From assembly GCA_028673005.1 (NCBI GenBank), contig CM054120.1:60820057-60884056 (forward strand): 64,000 nucleotides of DNA. Direction: 5' to 3'. The notes beneath the pieces are model-generated. The model saw only the letters and a list, made by a program, of their open reading frames with translations. It searched no databases and had not been told where the DNA came from. The stretch comes from Tanypteryx hageni. Lineage: Eukaryota > Arthropoda > Insecta > Odonata > Petaluridae. This document shows, in pieces, positions 48,210 to 57,717 of this stretch; the stretch's first letter is position 1; each line of letters begins with the position of its first letter. The translations under genes and the position numbers were made by a program.

Positions 48210-49479
48210 TTAGGGTAGGGCGAGAATATAGCAAGCCCAAGCTACAAATCCGGCTGCTTTAGGAATGTCTGCGGTGCGGATCTTGGGGCATATGGTTATG
48301 GCGTGGTGAAGTTTAGCTAAACTAGCTGGGGTTAACCATAGTTCTATCAGCCGCGTGTCGATAATTACTCCCAAATATTTAATGCGTTGCACTGGTTGTA
48401 ATATACATTTCCGCATATTAAAGGAAATATCTAGATCTTCTTTTAAAATTTAACCACTCGTTGTACTAGCAAATTAGACAGATTAAAATCCACCAAAAGC
48501 CAATCATCTAGGTAACATAATAATTTTATTTTAAACATAGCTAACACTTCCTGTGCCACTGCTCTAGCCCAGCGTTGCATAAGAGCTGGGGCTAGAGCGT
48601 GACCCATGGGTAATCTATTAAAACAATAAAAATTTCCATCAAGATAAATTCCATAAAACCGTCGATGGTCAGGACAAATCGGTATTTGGTAAAATGCATC
48701 TTCTAAATCTAACTTTGCCATAAAGGAACCAAAGGGAATGGTGAGCATTGCTTTGGCTGCGTCGCGTAACGAGAATTTAGGTTTGTTATAGGCACTGGTC
48801 CAAGGGGCAAATCATGAATTAGGCGATATCCACCGGAGGCTTTAGGGATAAGTCTGGCCCGAAAAGCGCATTGAGGCTTTTGTTTGGACAGAATGCCTCG
48901 TCGTACAAATCTTTTTATGGTAAGCAATAACTCACGTGACGGTGGGGATGGCACGTAGACGTGCGGTGCGTTTGCTGGCTTCGGGATGTTTGCTCCATTT
49001 ACGAAAAGATCAAAAACTGAAGGGTCCGTGTAGGGGTATGGTTCCGGAAGCGGCAGCCATGCAGCGGATTCTGTAGGGACTGCTAATGGTGGCGCTGTCC
49101 TCAGCCAGTCATATGGGATGCCGCTATCTGGGATATCTTCTCCGTTATCTGTGCTGTCTGCATCTGTAGAACGTCCGGAGTCACTGCCGTCGTCCATGGC
49201 GGAGTCTTCAGGGGCCGATTCCCAGGTGACAAGGTCGGGGGGTTCGCCGCTGTCTTTCCAGTTGAAGAATTCCTCTTCTGGAAGGGGCTGGGGGAGGTCT
49301 TCCACGCGTTCAGTGTGGCAAAGCGACGCAGGCCCCGGCAAGTGAAAGACCGGGAGGTCCTCACCTTCTGGCGGCTCGTGGTCCGGAGCGGCCACGACCG
49401 CGTCCTCGGGGGGGGGGGGGGGCTGTGACGTTGATCTGGATGCGCGATAGGAGGAGGGTCTCGTTGGCTGTGAGAGCAT
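48210..49479 (-). pseudogene. Reverse transcriptase of RT-RNase H element
   Basis: In order: a Pro/Glu-rich acidic lead (PPPPPEDAVV, encoded by a C tract), VRRGILSKQKPQCAFRARLI, YRLIHDLPLG, a frameshift near 48785, then KLDLEDAFYQIPICPDHRRF (domain A Asp), FYCFNRLPMGHALAPALMQR (domain B) and LLCYLDDWLL (domain C), a second frameshift near 48440, then RIKYLGVIIDTRLIELWLTP (domain E-like). All core RT domains are present. Two frameshifts make it inactive as it stands. Confidence 0.8.
49408..49422. repeat. 15-base G homopolymer
   Basis: On the coding (minus) strand it is a C tract giving five prolines in the RT lead. Such tracts slip easily, both in the genome and in sequencing, so the reading frame across it is uncertain. 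Confidence 0.9.
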
Positions 49480-50001
49480 TATTACCTGTGGCTTTTTCCG
49501 AGGTTGTAGGTTTGGCGGGAGACGGAAAATATTCTAATCCTGTGGCGATGCTAGTTGGGAGGCTGTAGACCAGCCATGACGTGCGGCTACGCCTAAAATG
49601 CGTAACCGTGCGTAGATGTATGCCTTAAGTGGGATGGGAAGGCGTTCCCATAGACTGGTCTAATTCAGCAGGCTGGTGGCTTCATGCGCGTCTCTAGGGC
49701 GGAAGCGATTTGTGGAAATCGAATTCTTCACTATCAAGGCCAGCTGAAGTACTTCCGGGTCTGGAGGCAGGTCATAGACTGGTGGTTCATCTTGTCGTAG
49801 CGAAGGCCAGGTGGGTGGTGCGGATGCGGAGGATGTAGTGGACAGGTTAGCAGTGGCGTGATGCTCAAGAAAATTCTGTAGTTGATGAGACAGTGACTCA
49901 ACTTTTTCCACCATGGCAGTTAATCGTGGGTCCTCGGAAAACAAGGTGGGAGAGTGTCTTCCCGACCGTACGGGAGACGTGCGTGGAGAAGAAGACGCCA
50001 T
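49480..50001 (-). pseudogene. Gag-like N-terminal region of RT-RNase H element
   Basis: The likely start is Met at 50001 (MASSSPRTSPVRSGRH), about 65 bases inside the terminal repeat; the open frame itself extends to 50097. Ser/Pro/Arg-rich N-terminus, a short amphipathic stretch (MVEKVESLSHQLQNFLEHHA), then DAHEATSLLN and a TAG. Reading continues in the same frame (LPIPLKAYIYARLRILGVAA) to a second TAG near 49535 and on into the RT lead. Thus one long frame is broken only by two TAG codons. No zinc knuckle. Gag role inferred from position. Confidence 0.5.
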
Positions 50002-50065
50002 TTTCAAGCCAAGTGGCGTGGTGAGATTGGCCCGGGTATGCACTTGCATATAACGACTAGTGAGG

Positions 50066-50168
50066 GTTGTTGTTGGGCGCACGCTCCCCAGAATCACAAT
50101 TCCGCGACTGGTCCCGCCCGGGCGATCCCTCCCGCCTATATACCAGAGTAAACCAATAAGGAGCCGAT
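50066..50168 (-). promoter_or_regulatory. Terminal direct repeat, 5' copy, with TATA box
   Basis: In element orientation it reads ATTGG (reverse CCAAT, 50157-50153), then GGTATATAGG (TATATA at 50142-50137), then a GC-rich stretch ending CCCAACAACAAC. This is the layout of an LTR-type or split-repeat promoter placed about 140 bp before the presumed start codon. Its match with 47647-47749 is 95%. A primer-binding site next to it could not be recognised. Confidence 0.6.
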
Positions 50169-50998
50169 TGAAAATGTATAATGAAGGTTATAATTACCTA
50201 CTTACAGTGATCGATGTCTTTAGTAAATATGCTTGGGGAATATCTTTGAAGGGCAAAAAATGTTCACAGGTGAAGAAGGCATTTCAACATAGTTTTCGCA
50301 AAAGTAAACGTAAGCCGTTGCATCTCCAAACAGACAAGGGAACAGAATTCACTCGAGATTAGTGAGAAAAATTTTCAAAGAGAAAAATATAAATTACTAT
50401 GTAACACAGAATCCCGATGTGAAAGCTAGTGTCGTGGAACGCTTTAACCGCACTCTTAAAACAAGAATGTGGCGTTATTTCACACACCTCAACACACAAG
50501 GCTCTATTAGCGTCATTTCAATACTACTACAAGGCTATAACAATGCAACGCACACTTCCATTATATGGCGCCTGTAGATGTCAATGATGAAAATATTTAC
50601 GAGGTTTGGAAAACTTTGTGCGGTGTAATAAACCGTGCAAAACTTAAGGCACCGTGTTACAACGTTGGAGATCTAGTGAGAATAGGTAGGGAGAAATCAA
50701 AGTTCGATAAAGGTTATAATAATAACTGGTCAGAGACGTGTTCAAAATAAAAAAGGTTATTAAGAGATCGATGGTGGTTTATATCATGGAAGACCTTTGT
50801 GGTAATGAAATTGAAGGTACGTTTTACGAGCCTAAATTACAACGCATCCGCGTCACCCCCATGCGAGAACACAAAATAGATAAAATTATGGCGTACAAGT
50901 GAAAAGGTGTCGGACGTGAAGCATTCGTCAAGAGGAGAGGCTATTCCGAAAGTTTAAATTCGTGGGTTAAAATTAAGGATATAAAACAAAAAAGTTAA
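50169..50998 (+). pseudogene. Polinton integrase, 5'-truncated, copy 2
   Basis: It starts at the retroelement junction inside the catalytic core (YNYLLTVIDVFSKYAWG), so the first catalytic Asp is lost. LQTDKGTEF (second Asp) and VVERFNRTLKTRMW (Glu) remain. Stops or shifts lie near 50360, 50570 and 50748. VGDLVRIGREKSKFDKGY and chromodomain remnants follow to the stop at 50996-50998. Confidence 0.8.
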
Positions 50999-50999
50999 A

Positions 51000-51759
51000 A
51001 TGATAGATGAGTTTTATATTACATTGCCGAGTAATTGCTAACGCCACTCGTTCCCGAATAATAGTACAACTAAATTCAGAACACAGTTGCATCGACGTAT
51101 TTATGTGCTGCGGGCGTCGTGGAATTTCAATATCCTTGTTCTCTCCTCACTGTTAGTAACAAAGAAAAAGGAGGATCCGAAAAATTAAAATTAAAACCTG
51201 GAAATTACGAAACTATTCATGATATAGTTCGTGAAATAAATAAAAAAGAAAAGATTTCTTCGAGGTTTATTTTCGAGGTAGAAGAGAATACAGGACGTGT
51301 TAAAATAATATCAGCCGAAAAAAAGAAATAAAACGCACGGACGTCAATAATTTTCACACCAAGATTTATAACATTGAGAAAGTTAAGCTATCGTTTTCAC
51401 CGAGGCTGGCTCTTCAACTAGGTTTTGATCCGAAAATCGATGTGTCAAGTGGCAATATTTCAAACCATCCTGCAAATATTTTCTTAAGTTTTCCACATCA
51501 AATGTTCATTTACTGTGATATTGTGGAATCTCAAATCTTTAGAGATACATGTAACCCGCTTCTAAGTATCGCGAACATGGATACCAAGAAGTACGTTTAT
51601 GGAACTCAAAAAATGCTTATATTTGACGCAACGCACTATGTACCCGTGATGCGTCGCGAGTTTGATTGCATAGAAATAGATATTAGAGACGATACGTGTG
51701 AGCCTATACCATTTGAGTTTGAGACGTCGTGGGTTAAACTTAATTTTCGTAAAATATAA
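51000..51759 (+). pseudogene. Polinton minor capsid protein, copy 2
   Basis: It starts MIDEFYITLPSNC, with a TAA soon after. The C-terminal half is open from 51442: NHPANIFLSFPHQMFIYCDI, KMLIFDATHYVPVMRREFD and SWVKLNFRKI to the stop. It retains the roughly 110 bp deleted in copy 1. Penton-type vertex protein of Polinton virions. Confidence 0.8.
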
Positions 51760-51769
51760 AGATGGTTAG

Positions 51770-52907
51770 ATGTACATCGATCTTCCGCAAAACCTACTGC
51801 AAGTCACGTGAAGAATCAGAAAACAAGACGGGGCAGAAACAACGCTTGAACATCAAGTAGGACATGTAAATAATTCTTTACACAGCATCTTCTCACAATT
51901 GGATGTGTACTTGAATCAGAAATTGGTTACTCCGCCAAGTAATACTTATCCTTATAGGTTTTATATCGAAACGGCTCTCAATTATGGCCCCGCTGCTAAA
52001 AATCACATTTGAAAATGTGTCTTTGGTATGACGATTCAGGCAAATCGATGGATAGTCTCGATAATGGCCATTCTGGGTTATTTAAAAGAAGAGAGTTACC
52101 CAACTTAGTAAACCCGTGGATATGATCGGTCATATACATAGCGATATAATCAATCAAGACAAACTACTAGTAAACGGTGTCGTGCTTCGTGTTAAGTTGA
52201 TTCGCTCAAGGGACAGTTTCTGTCTGCTAGGTGATTCAAATTATGCAAAAATAATAATACTTGACGGTACTCTTATGGTAAGGCGTGTTCGAATCAACCC
52301 CACAGTTCTTATTGAGCATAGTAGAACGCTGGAGAAAACAACGACCAAGTACCCTCTAACAAGGGTTGATGTAAAAGTTCTCACAATCTCCTCAGGAATA
52401 AAAAGTAAAATAATCGATAAAATAATTATAGGTAAATTGCCAAAGAGGTGTATAATAGGTTTTGTGACCAATCGGTGTTTTAATGGTGATATAACTTTAA
52501 ACCCGTTTAATTTCCAACACTCTAAAATGACACACTTGTCCCTCTATATCGACGGAAAGCAATTACCATCAAAACCGTTACAAACTGATTATACGTATGA
52601 TAAATTATGATGGGGGCGTATAACCCACTGTTCAGCGGTACTGGAATCCATTTCCTGAATGAAGGGAATTCGATTTCGCGCGGACAGTATCCTCACGGAT
52701 ATTGTTTAACAGCCTTCGACTTAACACCAAATCTATCATCAAACATCGGTTCACATTGAAAGTTAATAAGACAAGGAAGTCTACGTATGGATGGATGGAT
52801 TCGCAGAATCTCTTCCGGAGACAATAAATTGTATAATATACGCCGAATTCGATAATATTTTCGAAATCGATCGTCATCGAAATATTCTAGTTGACTACAG
52901 TAGTTAA
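51770..52907 (+). pseudogene. Polinton major capsid protein, copy 2
   Basis: Begins MYIDLPQNLL with the same TGA as copy 1. A frameshift near 51998 (one A lost, then gaaaatgtgt) and one near 52100 precede the open part 52116-52610 (VDMIGHIHSDIINQDKLL, KRCIIGFVTNRCFNGDITLN). The frame is lost after YTYDKL, then the C-terminal words AEFDNIFEIDRHRN and VDYSS to 52907. The 30-bp stretch missing in copy 1 is kept. Confidence 0.8.
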
Positions 52908-52955
52908 AATATATGAACAAATCGTTTTTTGTCAGTAGGCTTTCAACTGCGTACG

Positions 52956-53441
52956 ATGACGAACCTCTTCGTAGATTTCCAAGCATGCATTGACAACCAG
53001 GGAAGATACGTTTTAAAAGTAATGGCAATTCTTGGCGAAAACCAGTCTTTATTTCAGCACTGGATCATTCGCGCTCCTTATCCAAAACATAAGTTAAGTT
53101 TTCGACGTGTTAGAGAAAACGAGTGGCTGAAATTGCATCGTCATGGCATAGATTGGGATGACGGTTGTGGAACTGGCAACGATTTTAGAAGAAAATTGTA
53201 CACGATCGGTAAAAGATACGAAAATATATTTTCCAAAGGGTTTCAATAAACCGAATATTTATCCCAACTTTTGTGCAGAAGAATCAACTATTTAGAAACG
53301 CTTGGTTGTCATTCTCTAAAAAGCTTCACCAATGACGTTTCCATAAATACCATAGTAAGGAAAAATTGCGTGTGTTCTGCATCAAACGTTTTCAACATAA
53401 CCGAATGCTTTAATAAACACATCAGCTACGACGAAAAATAA
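52956..53441 (+). pseudogene. Polinton-linked protein of unknown function, copy 2
   Basis: Better preserved than copy 1: open from Met 52956 to 53249 (FVDFQACIDNQGRYVLKVMA, RAPYPKHKLSFRRVRENEWL, HRHGIDWDDGCGTGNDF), where a TAA replaces the codon after KGFQ. The rest (LETLGCHSLKSF, NVFNITECFNKHISYDE) is in frame to the stop at 53439-53441. About 162 codons. No domain I can name; the early Asp and conserved Trp/His pattern are constraints for a search. Confidence 0.5.
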
Positions 53442-53972
53442 TAACCTCGTACGAATTGAAAACAATACTCATCAACTCATCAACAAGGTTTTACAAAATA
53501 TTCACACAGACGTGTTCGCTTCGGATAACCTACCAATGCGCACTGAACGCCCGTGCGCATACGTGTCGAACACCGGTCCTCGACATATGCCGGGAGAACA
53601 TTGGTTATCAATCTTCATTGACAAGTGTGACTGTGGAGAATATTTCGATAGTTACGGATTACCGCCGATCATCAAAAATCACCAAAAATTCATCGCAAGA
53701 ATTTCAAATACTTAGACATATAATGACTATCTACTTCAGAGGTACACATCCGATGTTTGCGGGATGTATTGTGTTGTTGGGCCAGAAAAGAAGGATATCT
53801 TAAAATATTAAGCGTTAATAGAAAGAAAAACGATTTTACGGTTACACGATTGCTTAAAGATATTATAAAGAATCAAAAGTGTTTGAATATGTACTAATCC
53901 GATTTAACGTTATTACAAAACTGTTGTACTTATATCGATGGAAAATCTTATTTTGCTGTAAATCAACTTTGA
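53441..53972 (+). pseudogene. Polinton adenain-like protease, copy 2
   Basis: The start codon is lost (ATA at 53441). The His (MPGEHWLSIFID), Asp (EYFDSYGLPP) and Cys (SDVCGMYCVV) positions are all present, the last in a different frame. A TAG follows SNT near 53715. The C-terminus (KSYFAVNQL-type words) ends at 53972. Confidence 0.8.
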
Positions 53973-55899
53973 TTGAATATAGAACATCTGTTAGTACCTT
54001 TATCAATTAAAACTATAAAAGATAAACTGTCTCGCATATTACTTAATGTAATGATACTTTCCGCAGCCACTCTTTAAAAACGAAGCTTACGAAACAGAGT
54101 CAACCGCCTCAGGTGCATTATTTTCTGCATACGCCAAAAGAGAATGTTCCTCACTTCGCCATGGTGACACTAGGTGTCCGCGCATAGGGATTTGCTGACG
54201 GTAGACTCCGTCGAATTTTCAAAGCTTGAGGCTTTGATTCTAAGCTCGTAAAGGTCATTCGCATTTCATACGTGTTAAACCGTATAGCGCTCTCGTGATA
54301 GATACAGGGTATGACTTTGAACTACCCACTGTGAAGTAAAACTATCGAAATATTGCAAACGCCTAAGGGTCTTGCTATATCGTTATAGAACATCAACCGT
54401 CGTTGTCGTTCATCCAACTCCTTCAAAGAGTGAAACAACGTGAAACGTCTCTCCCATCTGGGACTTCGGGTTTGAGCCGATTGAGACATCAACTGTTTAG
54501 ACAGAGAATTTAGAAAATGGAGTGGGAAACCTAATCGGAAGAGATAATTTGAGTTTGATTTGAAATGACCACCATAGTGCATGTGGCTGTTAGGGTGGGT
54601 GAGGCGTCTGTTTAGATTTGGGAGACTTTAACACTATTTTAAATACCCGCAACTTTAACGTCACAAGCACAACCACAACAACTGTTAAAACTTTAATTGT
54701 TACAGCAACACTAGAAAGAGCTAAGCGAATACATATTTGAATTTGGTACCGAGAAACCCATTATTTTCTTATTCCTCTCGGAAGAAGTCGCCGGTTTTTC
54801 AAATCATTGTTAGGAAATATAGCACTCTCATCAAATCACCACTTTCGATTTCGGGCTAACATTCTATTGTACACATTTACACAAAAATCCTCCTATTGCA
54901 ACAGCATGTATGACACGTTTTAACGAGACCTACTGATTTAAATATTAACGGACAATGACAGTTTTTTCTCAAAGTTCCTTCTATAGTATACATTTCAAAA
55001 GATGTTATCAGATTATAAACGAGTTATTGAGTAAACTCTATTAAAAAAATTGAGATTGATTCAATTTTCATTATTACTTTACATATAACCTCATCCCTGG
55101 AACTATCGGCTCATATCCTGCCCGGACAGTTGCTGTGCTACGACAAGAACAAACGTATAGAGAAAGCCCAGAAATGGATAATTGGACGATTAAATTATCT
55201 GAAGGAGTTAAAATAATAACTTTTCTTAACTCTCTATTTCAATAATTCATTTTCAAAATTATATGCATGGATTTTTATAAATACCGGCAGCCAAATGAGT
55301 TCCTCAATGTAAGATACGTCGTGCCACCTAGGAGCAAGCGCTCGTACTTAATGAAACAAGGGTACGTACTGGATTGGATGTTAAATCGACAAATCAATTA
55401 TTATACTCTTTATTAGGAAAATCATGAAGCGAAGGGTAGTGTTTATTAGTACTGTGGTGCAAGCGCGAGAAATATTATGAAAACTTATTCCACAAATATT
55501 CGAGCATCAACAAATTGCATTTTTGTGCTGAATGAAACGAGAAGTGGATCTTGTGAGGGTAGAAGAGGTTAAAGGATGGACAAGAAACAAAGTTGTAGCG
55601 GTACATCTTTAGGAGAATACTACCGGTGCCACCCCAAAATTCAAACTAACGAATTCTTAAAGGAAACAGAAAAGCGATGAGGATTTTATAAAGCATTTTT
55701 AACATTTTTAGAATAAACCAATGTGTAGCGTATTTTTTATAAAAATACTCGAGCGATAAAGCATGCAGAGTAAATGGTTTTTAGTAGTTTTCGTCATTGC
55801 TGAAAATCACTATTGTCTTTGTGATATCCGTCCGTCCGTACGTACTTCCGCACGAGTATATATCAGCTAAGAATTGGATCAACCGATTTCAACCAAATT

Positions 55900-56420
55900 T
55901 AGTACATAGAATACTCACATAATTTAATAGTCAAAATGAATTATTTGGATAAGATCGACTAAGCGGGAGTGCCACAATTGCAAAGTTAAACTTTTCGGTA
56001 GTTATGAATTAGGAAGTAATTGGCTGAACAGATTTCAATGAAATTTTGTATGAAGGCGTGTAACATATAGAAACAAAATCAACATGCTTAGTATAGATGT
56101 AGAAATCAGAGCTACCACAATAAAACAAATAAAAACTTTTTTACACATACTTTTCTTGTAATATATTCATCAATTTTATACAAATTTAATATTTATAATA
56201 TACACATATATAGAAAGCAATAAACGCAGATTTAACTGATTCAGCTAATCAGGGATGCCACAATTACAAATTAATTTCTTTCACGTATTATGGAATTGGA
56301 AGAATTTGGCTGATCGAATTACAATTAAATTTTTTATATAAGATTTGTACAACATACCATTATGAAATCAAGATATTTAAATCGGAGCTAAAGAGCAGGG
56401 GTACCACATTAAAAATTAAA
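55900..56420 (+). repeat. Diverged tandem repeat, unit about 180-190 bp
   Basis: The words ggagtgccacaattgcaaag, gaattaggaagtaattggct and gatttcaatgaaattttgta near 55970-56055 recur diverged near 56250-56330 (gggatgccacaattacaaat, gaattggaagaatttggctg, aattacaattaaatttttta) and again near 56390. Old degenerate array. Confidence 0.45.
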
Positions 56421-57717
56421 ATATTATGTCTTTTAGATGTAATTCTAGAGAACTGACGGCATGTTTTTTAGCCAAATGCGACGTAAATAGTTTTCATATA
56501 AATAAATAAAAAATTATTATATTTCCTCCAAGCCGACTGATTTGCAAATCAAATGTAAACGTTTAAAAATTATTTTTATTTTTAGAGTTTCGAAAAAGTC
56601 ACAAATTTTTAATATTTCTCGATGCTGTCTGGTAGATTTAAGACATTTGCCGTAATTATAATTTCCTAAAAGTTAACTTTCTTTATTCCAATTTTATCTC
56701 TCACAAGGCGGAGACGAGCTCTACTAACCATTGCCGGGCCAGGCTTTCTTCCTTTCTAGCATGCCGTCATATACAGAAAATATACTCTTTGATAATTATG
56801 ATTGCAAAAATTTCTGAAATTAACTAAAGCATTTAGAAGCTCTGCACTGAATGACAAAGTAATTTAAATGGTTATATATATGGAGGTATTGGATATATTA
56901 AATTTTTGCTATTACAATAATTAGTTCAGATGTCCTAAAGAATTCAACACAACATTTATATATTCAATATCTCTATAAAATAGTTAATTATTTTTTTATT
57001 TAGTACGTTTTGATTTAGGTAATTATAAATAATTGTCATATTTTTATTTTTACAATTTTTGTGCGCTTTATAAATGTTAATAACTTCAAAAAATGATTCT
57101 TATTTATACACTTTTAGTTATATTTAATTGGAAGGAATTTCAATTTATAGCACTATTCTTGATAAAAATCCAAGAAATGTATTTAAAGAAACGTCGTTAT
57201 TAGATAACGCCTTTTAAGAAATATACTATACGTCGAAAACAAACAACAATTAAATGTATAAAAATGAACATTGATATACGTGGTCCATTTTTAGGAAAAA
57301 CAAACAACGAGAGTGATCACTTTTTAGGAAATATTAAAATCGAAAACTACTAATTCTCGTAAAATATAATAAAGTAAACCCCGAAAACCGTCACCGATTT
57401 TTATGAAAAATAACCGTCGATTGTAGTTTTCAAATTTTGAGTAAAATTAGCGTCAGAAACTACCAAACCTTTGTGTAAGCTTCAATATTTGTCGGAAGTA
57501 TCGCGGGAAAATTACAATGACTATATCGAATAATCAGTAGCATTAGCAGCGGTATTCGAGTGTAATACATTTCAAGTGCTTTACTTTCTGGGTGAATTTA
57601 AATTCGTGTAACTGTTTCGTTGATTTTCAAAGGGAAAATCTTTAGTATTAATAAATACAAAAAGATTTTTAAGTTTGCAATTCTAAACAAATCTAGAATA
57701 ATAAAAATCGTTTTCAT
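56090..57717. other. 1.63 kb present only in copy 2 flank
   Basis: Copy 1 jumps from the equivalent of 56089 to 57718 (near 37585-37600). AT-rich, no gene recognised. Because its first part continues the diverged tandem repeat, a deletion in copy 1 is at least as likely as an insertion here. Confidence 0.5.

Larger units (their letters stand above)
47645..50168 (-). mobile_element. Short RT-RNase H retroelement with 103-bp terminal direct repeats
   Basis: A minus-strand insertion inside Polinton copy 2, about 2.5 kb. The ends carry direct repeats (47647-47749 and 50066-50168) that match at 98 of 103 bases. It encodes a Gag-like segment, a reverse transcriptase (YLDDWLL) and an RNase H (LDNQAG, SDLNPADRPSR). 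I find no protease, integrase, tyrosine recombinase or endonuclease. The YLDD and NPADRPSR styles recall DIRS/Ngaro-type and hepadnavirus-like enzymes more than Ty3 or BEL elements, but the clade is unresolved. It is GC-richer than its surroundings. Its insertion coincides with loss of about 593 bp of Polinton (equivalent to 30798-31390). Confidence 0.8.
44961..54519 (+). mobile_element. Polinton/Maverick element, copy 2 (decayed, interrupted)
   Basis: Same gene order and orientation as copy 1, interrupted by the RT-RNase H element at 47645-50168, which replaced about 593 bp of Polinton. The left arm (to 47644) is about 99% identical to copy 1 by eye, the right arm clearly less so. The right end is set by the limit of homology with the inverted fragment; the true terminus is uncertain. 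Confidence 0.9.
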
